Below the pieces are notes generated by a model. It saw only the letters and a program-made list of their open reading frames with translations. It had not been told where the DNA came from and did no database searches. Both the position numbers and the translations under genes were made by a program. A DNA stretch of 12,577 bases from contig CAZOGY010000102.1 in assembly GCA_964579305.1 (NCBI GenBank), forward strand, positions 1 through 12,577, in the 5' to 3' direction. The stretch is from JBCBWG01 sp964579305 (GTDB lineage Bacteria > Pseudomonadota > Alphaproteobacteria > Rhizobiales > Hyphomicrobiaceae). Below, in pieces: positions 4,996 to 12,577 of this stretch; positions within the stretch are counted from its first letter, which is position 1; each line of letters opens with the position of its first letter.

Positions 4996-6954
4996 TTGCC
5001 GAGACCTGTCCGACCCCAGTTGCCGACGTGGACGCCTGATGCCCATCCAACCTGCCGGTCTATCCGCGCAGCCCGTGCGATCCAACGCTGTGTGGAACCG
5101 CTGCGTTGCACGCTCTTTGCCGCCATTGGCGCCGTCGGCGTCGCCTTGCTTGCAGTCGCAGACCCCGCCAGCGCGCAGTCCGACACGACCAAGCACACTG
5201 CGTTGTCGCTGATCGGCGCGCCCAAATACGGGGCGGACTTTAAGCATTTCGACTGGGTCAATCCCGATGCACCAAAAGGCGGCCGGATCCGCCAATTCGC
5301 GCAGGGCAGTTTCGACAGTCTCAACCCGTTTTCAATCCAAGGCAGTCCGGCCGCTGGACTACTTTTGACCCACGACACCTTGATGGCGACGAGCCTCGAT
5401 GAACCATCAACCGAGTACTGCCTCATTTGCGAGTGGGTCAGCTATCCTGACGATTACTCGTCGGTTACATTCAAATTGCGTGACGGTGCACGGTTCAGCG
5501 ACGGTTCGCCGATCACGGCGGACGACATCATCTTTTCGCTGGACGCCATAAAGAAAGCGAACCCGCGCTTTGACGCCTACTACAAAAACGTGACCGGTGC
5601 CTCAGAAACAGCGCCCGGTGAAGTGACCTTCACGTTCGATCAGAAAAACAATCGCGAGCTTCCGCAGATTGTGGGCCAGCTTTATGTTCTGTCCAAAGCC
5701 TATTGGACGGGCAAGGATAGCGATGGCGCCGCGCGCGATCTCTCCAAAAGCTCGCTGGCCAAGCCGGTCTCGTCAGGCACCTACGTGATCGCTGCGGTTG
5801 ATCCAGGCCGTTCCATCAGTTTTGAGCGGGTCAAGGACTACTGGGCGCAAGACCTGCCGGTCATGCGCGGTCAGAACAACTTTGACACCATCACGTATGA
5901 GTATTTTCGCGACAGTACTGCCGGTTATGAAGCTTTCAAAGCCAACAAACTCGATCTGTGGGTGACGACCAGCGCGAAACGTTGGGCGACGGAATTCGAC
6001 TTCGCCGCAGCCCGCAATGGCGCCGTGCAACGCAAGGCGTTTCCCATCAAGCGCGTTGCAAGCATGCAGGCCTTTGTGTTGAACCTGCGCCGTGACGTGT
6101 TTTCGGATCCGCGCGTTCGCCAGGCATTCAATTACGCGTTCGATTTTGAATGGGCGAACAAGAACCTGTTTTATGAGCAGTATAGCCGGCTGAAGAGCTA
6201 CTTTGATAACTCGGAATTGGCCGCAACCGGCCTCCCCGAGGGCGCTGAGTTGGCTGTTCTGAACGAGGTCAAAGACCAAATCCCAGCAGACGTGTTCACC
6301 AAACCATTCCAAAATCCCGTGAACACATCGCCAACCGATACGCGCAACAATTTGCGTGCTGCGTTGCAACTCCTGCAGGCGGCTGGTTACAAGCGCGACG
6401 GGCGCAGACTTGTCGGGCCAGACGGCAAACCGCTTAGCGTTGAGTTTTTGTTGGTGAGCCCGCAATTTGAACGCATCGTGCTGCCGTATATCAATAACCT
6501 AAAGCGGCTCGGGATTGATGCGCGCGCCCGCGTCGTTGATACGGCACAGTACCAGCGGCGACTGACCAATTTCGATTACGACATCGTCGTGGCGAATTTC
6601 CCGCAATCGCTGTCGCCGGGGAACGAACAACGTGATTTCTGGGGCACGGCAGCGGCCGATCGTCCGGGAAGCCGCAACCTTATCGGTATCAAGAACCCTG
6701 CTGTCGACGCGATTATTGAAAAGATCATTTTCGCCAAGGATCGCGACGCGCTCGTTGCCGCAACGCGGGCGCTGGATCGGGTCTTGCTCTGGAACCATTA
6801 CGTCGTGCCACAATGGCATTTGCCAGCGCAGCGTATTGCATGGTGGGATCGTTTCGGCTTGCCCGACAAGTTGCCCAGTTTGACTGCGGCTCCGCTGCAG
6901 GTGTGGTGGTTCGACGCCGCAAAGGCTTCCAAAGTCGACAACGCCGGCAATTGA
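4996..6954 (+). CDS. periplasmic peptide/muropeptide-binding protein, YejA/YepA type (first copy)
   Basis: A family 5 extracellular solute-binding protein (SBP_bac_5) of 652 residues, the ligand-capturing subunit of the Yej ABC importer. From the TTG start, a long basic N-region of about 38 residues precedes a hydrophobic core (about 39-55) and a signal cleavage site after ASA (about 60). The mature protein has the features of this subfamily: HFDWVNPDAPKGG near the N-terminus, then DSLNPF, LRDGARFSDGSPITADD, SSGTYVI, VRQAFNYAFDFEWANKNLFY and a C-terminal HLPAQRIAWWDRFG. An ATG at 4951 would add 15 residues but lacks a ribosome site. The second copy starts 10 bp after the stop. In Agrobacterium one of two such proteins (YepA) binds anhydro-muropeptides and the other is YejA; I cannot tell which this copy is, so no symbol is given. 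Confidence 0.9.
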   Translation: MPRPVRPQLPTWTPDAHPTCRSIRAARAIQRCVEPLRCTLFAAIGAVGVALLAVADPASAQSDTTKHTALSLIGAPKYGADFKHFDWVNPDAPKGGRIRQFAQGSFDSLNPFSIQGSPAAGLLLTHDTLMATSLDEPSTEYCLICEWVSYPDDYSSVTFKLRDGARFSDGSPITADDIIFSLDAIKKANPRFDAYYKNVTGASETAPGEVTFTFDQKNNRELPQIVGQLYVLSKAYWTGKDSDGAARDLSKSSLAKPVSSGTYVIAAVDPGRSISFERVKDYWAQDLPVMRGQNNFDTITYEYFRDSTAGYEAFKANKLDLWVTTSAKRWATEFDFAAARNGAVQRKAFPIKRVASMQAFVLNLRRDVFSDPRVRQAFNYAFDFEWANKNLFYEQYSRLKSYFDNSELAATGLPEGAELAVLNEVKDQIPADVFTKPFQNPVNTSPTDTRNNLRAALQLLQAAGYKRDGRRLVGPDGKPLSVEFLLVSPQFERIVLPYINNLKRLGIDARARVVDTAQYQRRLTNFDYDIVVANFPQSLSPGNEQRDFWGTAAADRPGSRNLIGIKNPAVDAIIEKIIFAKDRDALVAATRALDRVLLWNHYVVPQWHLPAQRIAWWDRFGLPDKLPSLTAAPLQVWWFDAAKASKVDNAGN

Positions 6955-6964
6955 GGAGGCCAGC

Positions 6965-8842
6965 ATGCAACCGTTCAGCTTTCGCACTTGGTGCGCCGTT
7001 GCCGGTCTGGCCGCACTTTTGGCCGGCCAATTGGGCCTAACGCCAAGCGCGATTGCGGCCGGCTCGCACGGGCTTTCGGCGTTCGGGAACCTCAAGTATC
7101 CGCCCGACTTCACGCATTTCGATTATGTGCGGCCCGATGCACCGAAAGGCGGTCGCATTCGCGTTATCGGAACGCGCGGGGTTATCACATTCGACAGCTT
7201 CAACGGCTACATTCTCAAGGGGGATTCTGCACAAGGCGCATCGCAACTCTTCGATGGATTTTCGCTGTTGCACGACACCTTGATGGTCGCGGCCGGCGAT
7301 GAGCCGGATGGGCATTACGGCCTCGTTGCGAAATCCGCGGAATTGGCCAGCGATCGAATGTCGGTGACGTTTGAGCTGCGCGACGCGGCTCGCTTTTCAG
7401 ATGGCACGCCCGTCACGGCGGAGGATGTGCAATTCTCTTTTGAAATTCTCAAGAAAGAAGGCCATCCGAATTACCGGACGATCTTGCGCGACGTGGTTGG
7501 TGCGGACGTGCTCGGTCCGCAGCGCGTCAAGTTCCGCTTTCAAGGCGAGCAGGTGCGAGACCTTCCGCTTTATGTCGCGTCGCTGCCGATTTTCTCCAAA
7601 ACTTATTATGCGACGCGCACCTTCAACGAGACCACTCTGGAGCCGCCACTGGGCTCTGGGCCGTATGAAGTGGCGGATTTCCAGCAAGGCAAGTTTGTCA
7701 CATACAGGCGTCGCGAGGATTATTGGGCGAAAGACCTTCCCGTCATGCGCGGACGCTGGAATTTCGACGAGATCCGCTTTGAATATTACCGAGACCGGAC
7801 AGCCGAACTGGAAGGGCTGAAAGCTGGCGTGTTCGATTTGCGTGAGGAGTTCACCTCGCGCGATTGGGCCACCGCTTATGATATTCAGGCCGTCCGCGAG
7901 GGTATTTTGAAGAGGCTGGTGCTTCCGGATGATCGCCCCTCGGGCACGCAAGGGTTCTTCATCAATACGCGGAAGGCGAAGTTTCAGGATGTGCGTGTCC
8001 GCCAGGCATTGGACCTTGCGTTCAATTACGAGTGGACCAATAAAAACTTGTTTTACGGACTTTATAAGCGGACACAAAGCTACTTTGAAAACTCGCCCCT
8101 GAAGGCTGCAGGAAAGCCCGACGATCGCGAATTGGAACTGCTTGAGCCGCTGCGCGGCAAATTAAAACCCGCTGTTTTCCAGAACGTTTACGTGCCGCCG
8201 GTGACAGATGGGTCTGCCCGCGACCGCAATAATCTGCGTCAGGCGTTTGGGCTGCTTGATGCGGCCGGTTGGAAAGTCGGGCCGAACCGTGTGCGCCAGA
8301 ATGCAAGCGGGGAGACGCTGGACGTGGAGTTTTTGATGTTCTCGCCGTCGTTTGAACGCATCGTGCAGCCCTACGTGGAAACGCTCAAGGCGATAGGCGT
8401 GAATGCCTCCATCCGCCGGGTGGACCCGGCGCAGTTCGAACGCCGCATGAAGCAATTTGATTTTGATATCACGACACAACGCTATGTCATGCGAACCACG
8501 CCTGGGGCAGAGTTGCGCTCTTTCTTTGGCAGTGCGGCGGCCAAGACGGATGGCTCGTTCAACCTTGCCGGTATCGCGGACCCGGCGGTCGATGCGTTGA
8601 TTACGGCGATTGAGAAAGCAAAGTCGCGCGCGGAGTTAACCGTGGCTGGGCGCGCGCTCGATCGTGTTCTGCGTGCGGGTCACTACTGGGTGTCGCATTG
8701 GTATAAGGCATCGTACAATATCGCGCATTGGGATCGGTTCGGCCGGCCGGAGACCGCGCCGAAGTACCGTCGTGGCGTTCTCGACACTTGGTGGTACGAT
8801 CCTGAAAAGTCGCAGGCCGTTGAGGCTTGGCGAGCCAGATAG
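6965..8842 (+). CDS. yejA: periplasmic peptide-binding protein, YejA type (second copy)
   Basis: A second SBP_bac_5 protein of 625 residues, paralogous to the preceding gene along its full length. Shared blocks include HFDYVRPDAPKGGRIR, LHDTLM, LRDAARFSDGTPVTAEDVQFSFE, VRQALDLAFNYEWTNKNLFY and SYFENSPLKAAG. The signal peptide is compact: MQPFSFRTW, a hydrophobic core at about 10-25, and likely cleavage near AIAA-G (32/33). The ribosome site GAGGAGG overlaps the upstream stop codon, so translation is probably coupled. It ends with TAG, showing that TAG acts as a normal terminator in this operon. The ligand specificity relative to the first copy is unknown; the two proteins probably feed the same YejBE channel with different peptides. 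The symbol yejA is by family resemblance and could equally belong to the first copy. Confidence 0.91.
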   Translation: MQPFSFRTWCAVAGLAALLAGQLGLTPSAIAAGSHGLSAFGNLKYPPDFTHFDYVRPDAPKGGRIRVIGTRGVITFDSFNGYILKGDSAQGASQLFDGFSLLHDTLMVAAGDEPDGHYGLVAKSAELASDRMSVTFELRDAARFSDGTPVTAEDVQFSFEILKKEGHPNYRTILRDVVGADVLGPQRVKFRFQGEQVRDLPLYVASLPIFSKTYYATRTFNETTLEPPLGSGPYEVADFQQGKFVTYRRREDYWAKDLPVMRGRWNFDEIRFEYYRDRTAELEGLKAGVFDLREEFTSRDWATAYDIQAVREGILKRLVLPDDRPSGTQGFFINTRKAKFQDVRVRQALDLAFNYEWTNKNLFYGLYKRTQSYFENSPLKAAGKPDDRELELLEPLRGKLKPAVFQNVYVPPVTDGSARDRNNLRQAFGLLDAAGWKVGPNRVRQNASGETLDVEFLMFSPSFERIVQPYVETLKAIGVNASIRRVDPAQFERRMKQFDFDITTQRYVMRTTPGAELRSFFGSAAAKTDGSFNLAGIADPAVDALITAIEKAKSRAELTVAGRALDRVLRAGHYWVSHWYKASYNIAHWDRFGRPETAPKYRRGVLDTWWYDPEKSQAVEAWRAR

Positions 8843-8866
8843 CGCGATCGCGCACGAAGCGGTCAC

Positions 8867-8896
8867 AGCCCGATTGACTTCTAGCCCGATTGACTT
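8867..8896 (+). repeat. direct repeat in the yejA-yejB spacer
   Basis: AGCCCGATTGACTT occurs at 8867-8880 and again at 8883-8896, separated by two bases (16-bp period). It fills much of the 70-bp gap between the second binding protein and yejB. GGAG follows the second copy at 8897-8900, so the duplication abuts the likely ribosome site of yejB. It probably arose by slippage; any effect on translation is speculative. Confidence 0.8.
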
Positions 8897-8912
8897 GGAG
8901 ACCCGCACACGC

Positions 8913-10049
8913 ATGGGCGCCTACCTCCTGAAACGTGTACTGCTTATGATCCCGACACTGTTCGGGATCATGTTGATCAGCTTCGCGATTGTTCAATTCG
9001 CGCCCGGCGGGCCGATTGAGCGGATCATCGCGCAGGTGTCTGGAACCGACGTGTCAGCAACAAGCCGGATCGGCGGGGGCGGCGGTGATGGCCTGGGCGG
9101 GTCGCAACAACAGCCCGGACAAGGGGCCGGTGGCTCGGACGTCACAAGTAAATACCGCGGCGCGCAGGGCTTGGACCCGGAATTTATCAAAGAGCTTGAG
9201 CGGCAGTTCGGCTTTGATAAGCCGGCGCATGAGCGCTTCTTTCTGATGATGTGGAATTATCTGCGGTTCGATTTTGGCAAAAGCTATTTTCGCGACGTCA
9301 GTGTGATCGACCTGATCTTGGAAAAATTGCCGGTCTCGGTCTCGCTTGGGCTTTGGATGACGCTGCTGATCTACTTGATTTCAATCCCACTGGGGATACG
9401 CAAGGCTGTGCGAGACGGAACGCCGTTCGATACGTGGACATCCGGTGTGCTTGTCGTTGGCTATGCCGTTCCAGGATTCCTGGTTGCGGTCTTGCTGCTT
9501 GTGCTCTTTGCAGGTGGTTCGTTCGTGCAATGGTTTCCACTGCGCGGTTTACAATCTGAGGAGTTCGCCAACTTCGGCTTCTGGCAATGTGCGACGTCTG
9601 CCCGGTGCGTTGGCGATTATTTCTGGCACTTAGCTTTGCCGCTGATTTCGATTGCGCTTGGGGCGTTCACGATCAACACCTTTCTCACGAAGAACTCCTT
9701 CCTGGATGAAATCCGCAAGCAGTATGTGCTCACTGCCCGCGCGAAGGGCCTGAGCGAAGGCGAAGTGCTCTATGGGCATGTCTTCCGCAACGCAATGCTG
9801 CTGATCATCGCCAGTTTCCCCGGCGCGTTCATCTCCGCGTTCTTTGCCGGAAGCCTCTTGATCGAAACGATCTTTTCGCTCGATGGCCTCGGCTTGCTCG
9901 GTTTTGAAAGCGTGATCAATCGCGACTACCCAGTTGTCTTCGCCACGCTCTACATCTTTTCGCTGCTGGGTCTGGTCGTGAACCTCCTGACCGATTTCAT
10001 CTATACGATCGTCGACCCCAGGATTGATTTTGAAAGCCGGGAGGTCTGA
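8913..10049 (+). CDS. yejB: YejB, ABC importer permease
   Basis: One of two inner-membrane subunits of the Yej importer, 378 residues, of the binding-protein-dependent (MetI-type) permease family. Residues 9-29 form the first membrane segment, followed by the conserved FAPGGP (29-34). A glycine/glutamine-rich periplasmic stretch (53-76) precedes LDPEFIKELERQFGFDKP. Five further membrane segments follow, starting near 141, 178, 239, 295 and 340. The cytoplasmic EAA loop that docks onto the ATPase is YVLTARAKGLSEGEVLYGHVFRNAM-like at 271-295, with the key Gly279. The start at 8913 was chosen because the family begins MGAYLLKR...; the GGAG at 8897-8900 is 12 bases upstream, rather far, so expression may be modest. 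The downstream yejE starts three bases after the stop. Confidence 0.95.
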   Translation: MGAYLLKRVLLMIPTLFGIMLISFAIVQFAPGGPIERIIAQVSGTDVSATSRIGGGGGDGLGGSQQQPGQGAGGSDVTSKYRGAQGLDPEFIKELERQFGFDKPAHERFFLMMWNYLRFDFGKSYFRDVSVIDLILEKLPVSVSLGLWMTLLIYLISIPLGIRKAVRDGTPFDTWTSGVLVVGYAVPGFLVAVLLLVLFAGGSFVQWFPLRGLQSEEFANFGFWQCATSARCVGDYFWHLALPLISIALGAFTINTFLTKNSFLDEIRKQYVLTARAKGLSEGEVLYGHVFRNAMLLIIASFPGAFISAFFAGSLLIETIFSLDGLGLLGFESVINRDYPVVFATLYIFSLLGLVVNLLTDFIYTIVDPRIDFESREV

Positions 10050-10052
10050 GCC

Positions 10053-10826
10053 GTGGACGGTACGCCGCATACGACCGACCGGCCGGAACGCAGTCATCGG
10101 CCAGGCAAACATCCAGCACGGAGCGCAAGAGCGCGCGGACGTTTGAGCGGGCCATCGGATTGGCGCGACAGCATCACGCGTTATATTGAGCGGCGCTTCA
10201 CGCTGACGCCAATCAATCGTCGACGCTGGCAAAACTTCAAGGCCAACCGGCGCGGGTTTTGGAGTCTGTGGATCTTCGCCGTCCTCTTTCTGCTGTCGAT
10301 GTTTGCGGAACTGATCGCAAACGACAAACCGATCGTGGCGTCGTATAAGGGCGAGATCCTGTTTCCGGTGCTGATCAACTATCCGGAAGAAAAGTTCGGC
10401 GGCTTTCTTGCGGTCACAGACTATAAAGACCCATTCATCAAACAGGAAATTGAGAACAACGGCTGGATGATCTGGCCACCGATCCGCTTTTCTTACAACT
10501 CCATCAATAAGGATTATCCGCGCATCCAAGGCAACGCAAACCAATGCCTGGGATTTCCGGGGCCGCCGCCATGGGCTACCAGCGCCGAACTGTGCGAGGC
10601 CCCGGCCGATCAGATTGCCCGTTATCAGGCGCTCGGCAACACCAATTGGCTTGGGACGGACGATCAGGGCCGCGATGTCGTCGCGCGGCTGCTTTATGGA
10701 CTGCGGATTTCAATCCTTTTCGGGCTTGTCTTGACCGCCGCGTCGGCTGTGATCGGCGTTCTGCTCGGGGCGATCCAGGGCTATTTTGGCGGCAGGGTCG
10801 ATCTCATTCTGCAGAGTATTTTGTAG
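10053..10826 (+). pseudogene. yejE: YejE permease, N-terminal part, ended by in-frame TAG
   Basis: The 257-residue N-terminal part of the second Yej permease, starting at GTG with GGGAGG eight bases upstream. An Arg-rich cytoplasmic tail precedes the first membrane segment (about 69-85). A periplasmic domain (about 90-195) carries the family landmarks PVLINYPEEKFGGF and IWPPIRFSYNSIN. The transport domain then begins with NWLGTDDQGRDV (199-209) and one or two membrane segments. The frame stops at TAG 10824-10826, where YejE proteins usually have Glu in QRFIE(I/V)WS. The three codons before the stop (Ser-Ile-Leu) also differ from Arg-Phe-Ile, while everything before GGRVDLILQ is normal. Alone, this part lacks the EAA loop and most of the channel and cannot couple to YejF. 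It may be a true nonsense mutation, a sequence error or readthrough; see the companion entry. Confidence 0.9.
10824..10826 (+). other. in-frame TAG interrupting yejE
   Basis: The codon is in the same reading frame as both yejE parts, and the downstream residues IWSSVPELYVLII match the family without a frameshift. A single G-to-T change from GAG (Glu) would create it. The second binding-protein gene in the same operon ends in TAG, which argues against genome-wide reassignment of TAG. Confidence 0.95.
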
Positions 10827-11312
10827 ATCTGGTCTTCGGTGCCTGAGCTCTATGTCCTGATCATCATATCAGCCGTCTTGGTGCCCAGTTTCTGGACGTT
10901 GTTGTTGATACTCCTGCTCTTTAACTGGGTGTCGTTCGTCGGCGTGGTGCGCGCGGAGTTCCTGCGCGGGCGCAACTTTGAATACGTGACGGCGGCACGC
11001 GCGCTTGGTGTTTCGAACTGGACCATCATGTTCAAACACCTGTTGCCCAACGCGATGGTCGCCACGCTCACCTTCCTGCCGTTCCGGCTTTCGGCGGCGA
11101 TTGCCTCACTCACGGTCTTGGACTTCCTGGGCCTCGGTCTGCCGCCAGGGTCGCCGTCGCTTGGCGAATTGTTGCAGCAGGGCAAATCTAATCTCCAAGC
11201 GCCATGGCTCGGGCTGTCGGCATTTTTTGCGGTGGCGGGACTGCTGTCGCTTCTTGTCTTTATCGGCGAAGCCATTCGCGATGCGCTTGACCCGCGAAAG
11301 ACGTACCAGTGA
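10827..11312 (+). pseudogene. yejE: YejE permease, C-terminal part beyond the in-frame TAG
   Basis: The remaining 161 codons of yejE continue in the same frame from IWSSVPELYVLII. They carry the later membrane segments: about VLIIISAVLVPSFW, LLLILLLFNWVSFVGV, and a last one near LSAFFAVAGLLSLLVFIGEAI. The cytoplasmic EAA loop, EYVTAARALGVSN...HLLPNAM (Gly in ALGVS), is present, and the protein ends normally at RDALDPRKTYQ. There is no other disabling change, so any interruption must be recent or artefactual. A GTG at 10839 could restart translation, but it has no ribosome site, so independent expression is unlikely. yejF starts at or overlaps the stop. If the TAG is an error or is read through, yejE is one 419-residue protein from 10053 to 11312. 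Confidence 0.9.
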
Positions 11313-11335
11313 CGCGCGCCAGAACGGATATCACG

Positions 11336-12577
11336 ATGCAAGACGCAACCAGTCAGCGCAGCGGCAGAGGCCATTCAGCCGCGATTGGCGCAAACGCATC
11401 GCAAGGCGCCGGCGCAGACGCTCGCGGCAAAGCCGGGCAAACTCTTTTGCAGGTCCGCGACCTTTCGGTGCGGTTCCGCGCGCAAGGTGTCGATACGGAT
11501 GCGGTCCGACGGATCTCGTTTTCCATTCACCGCGGCGAGACCGTTGCGCTGGTCGGCGAGTCGGGTTCGGGCAAAACCGTCTCAGCGCTCTCGATCCTCA
11601 AACTTCTCCCCTACCCAGCTGCCTCGCATCCAACAGGCGAGATCTTTTTTGAGGGGCGCGATCTGCTCAAGGTGCCGACCGAGGCGATGCGCGCAGTGCG
11701 CGGCGACCGGATCTCCGTCATCTTCCAGGAGCCGATGACGTCGCTTAATCCGCTGCATTCGATTGAACGCCAGGTTGGCGAAGTCCTGCGCGTGCATCGG
11801 GGGATGGACCGGGCGGCCGCGCGGGCGCGCACGCTGGAGCTGCTCCATCGCGTTGGTATTCGCGAACCGGAAAAGCGTTTGAAATCCTACCCCCACCAGC
11901 TTTCCGGCGGGCAACGTCAGCGCGTGATGATTGCGATGGCGCTTGCCAACGAACCTGATCTGCTTATTGCCGATGAGCCAACAACCGCGCTTGACGTGAC
12001 GATCCAGGCCCAAATCCTGGAGCTTCTTCTCGAACTCCAACGCGAGTTCGGCATGGCCATGCTGTTGATCACGCACGACTTAGGGATCGTGCGTAAAATG
12101 GCCGGGCGAACGTATGTGATGCAGAACGGTGAGGTCGTCGAGAGCGGGCGCACGGCTGACATTCTCGACAAACCCCAGCACCACTACACGCGCCACCTGA
12201 TGGCGGCGGAACCCAAAGGCGCTCCGCCGCCTCTTGCGCCGGATGCGCCAGAGATTGTCTCGACGGATGATCTCAAGGTCTGGTTCCCAATCCGCCAGGG
12301 GCTTTTGCGTAAGACTGTTGGGCACGTCAAAGCGGTCGATGGCGTTTCGCTCACTTTGCGGGAAGGCCAGACCGTTGGCGTGGTTGGCGAAAGCGGCTCG
12401 GGCAAGACGACGCTTGGCATGGCGATTTTGCGCCTGACGTCGTCGCGCGGTCGCGTTGTGTTTATGGGACGCGATATCTCGCGGCTGTCGTCCTCGGACA
12501 TGCGCCCGTTGCGCCGCGACATGCAGGTTGTGTTTCAAGACCCCTACGGTGCGTTGTCGCCGCGCTTGTCGGTTTCA
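11336..12577 (+). CDS. yejF: YejF, fused double ATPase of the Yej importer (3' end outside window)
   Basis: YejF carries two ATP-binding cassettes in one chain and powers peptide uptake at the inner face of the membrane. The 414 visible codons cover the whole first cassette and the start of the second. In the first: Walker A GESGSGKT (74-81), Q-loop Gln131 in FQEP, signature LSGGQ (189-193), Walker B LLIADE (209-214) and switch His247. In the second: Walker A GESGSGKT (351-358) and Q-loop Gln401 in FQDP; its signature and Walker B lie beyond the window. About 35 Gly/Ala/Ser-rich residues precede the first cassette. Start choice is uncertain: the ATG at 11336 has only a weak CGGA upstream, while an in-frame GTG at 11309 overlaps the yejE stop (GTGA) and would suit coupled translation. 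The gene is intact as far as it can be seen, so the operon is not broadly decaying. Confidence 0.96.
   Translation, partial: MQDATSQRSGRGHSAAIGANASQGAGADARGKAGQTLLQVRDLSVRFRAQGVDTDAVRRISFSIHRGETVALVGESGSGKTVSALSILKLLPYPAASHPTGEIFFEGRDLLKVPTEAMRAVRGDRISVIFQEPMTSLNPLHSIERQVGEVLRVHRGMDRAAARARTLELLHRVGIREPEKRLKSYPHQLSGGQRQRVMIAMALANEPDLLIADEPTTALDVTIQAQILELLLELQREFGMAMLLITHDLGIVRKMAGRTYVMQNGEVVESGRTADILDKPQHHYTRHLMAAEPKGAPPPLAPDAPEIVSTDDLKVWFPIRQGLLRKTVGHVKAVDGVSLTLREGQTVGVVGESGSGKTTLGMAILRLTSSRGRVVFMGRDISRLSSSDMRPLRRDMQVVFQDPYGALSPRLSVS

Noticed and set aside
9053..9145. Glycine/glutamine-rich stretch in YejB as an unusual insertion
   Set aside because: I recall similar Gly-rich periplasmic segments in alphaproteobacterial YejB proteins, so it is likely a subfamily trait and not novel.
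10824..10826. Genome-wide reassignment of TAG to an amino acid
   Set aside because: The second binding-protein gene in the same operon ends at TAG (8840-8842) at the normal family C-terminus, and the other genes use ordinary TGA or TAA stops. Local readthrough is not excluded.
1..12577. CRISPR array, insertion sequence, prophage, toxin-antitoxin or defence system
   Set aside because: No spaced regular repeats, transposase, integrase, phage or toxin-like gene was seen; apart from the noted oddities the coding content is core housekeeping and transport.

Overview
The window reads as a chromosomal core region of an alphaproteobacterium, most likely of the Hyphomicrobiales (Rhizobiales) or a close order. 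The evidence is the gene families and their order: a membrane-anchored CycM-type cytochrome c divergent from kdsB and pheA, next to a yej peptide/muropeptide transporter operon with two binding proteins. Coding GC content is high. A run of exactly 100 Ns (1922-2021) marks a scaffold gap in a draft or metagenome assembly, so linkage across it is inferred by the assembly and not sequenced.

Layout. Positions 1-834 hold no convincing gene, but they carry a 12-bp tandem repeat at the left edge, a 14-bp-arm inverted repeat and a pair of overlapping, mutually exclusive hairpins. A complete minus-strand tRNA-Arg(CCU) lies at 835-911. A minus-strand short-chain dehydrogenase/reductase (1081-1827) follows, with a palindrome upstream of its start, and then the N gap. 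Right of the gap, minus-strand pheA (prephenate dehydratase) and kdsB (CMP-KDO synthetase) probably form a kdsB-pheA unit. kdsB diverges from the plus-strand cytochrome c gene (4093-4668) across a 158-bp spacer with a 9-bp-arm inverted repeat. A strong rho-independent terminator (4870-4900) separates the cytochrome gene from the operon that fills the rest of the window: two tandem YejA-type binding proteins, YejB, YejE and the first three quarters or so of YejF, all on the plus strand.

How the genes work together. The yej genes encode one ABC importer. Two periplasmic binding proteins deliver peptide-type ligands to the YejB/YejE membrane channel, and YejF, a fused double ATPase, drives uptake. 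In Agrobacterium the equivalent YejBEF system with the binding protein YepA imports cell-wall muropeptides in place of AmpG; in enterobacteria YejABEF imports microcin C, and in Brucella and Sinorhizobium it has been linked to resistance to host antimicrobial peptides. kdsB (lipopolysaccharide KDO activation), pheA (phenylalanine synthesis) and the cytochrome are housekeeping genes.

The main oddity is an in-frame TAG stop inside yejE (10824-10826), where the family normally has a glutamate. The reading frame continues intact and conserved on both sides, so this is a recent nonsense mutation, a mixed-strain or consensus error, or a recoding event. I see no previously undescribed multi-gene system in this window; the other findings are small regulatory or repeat-like structures.
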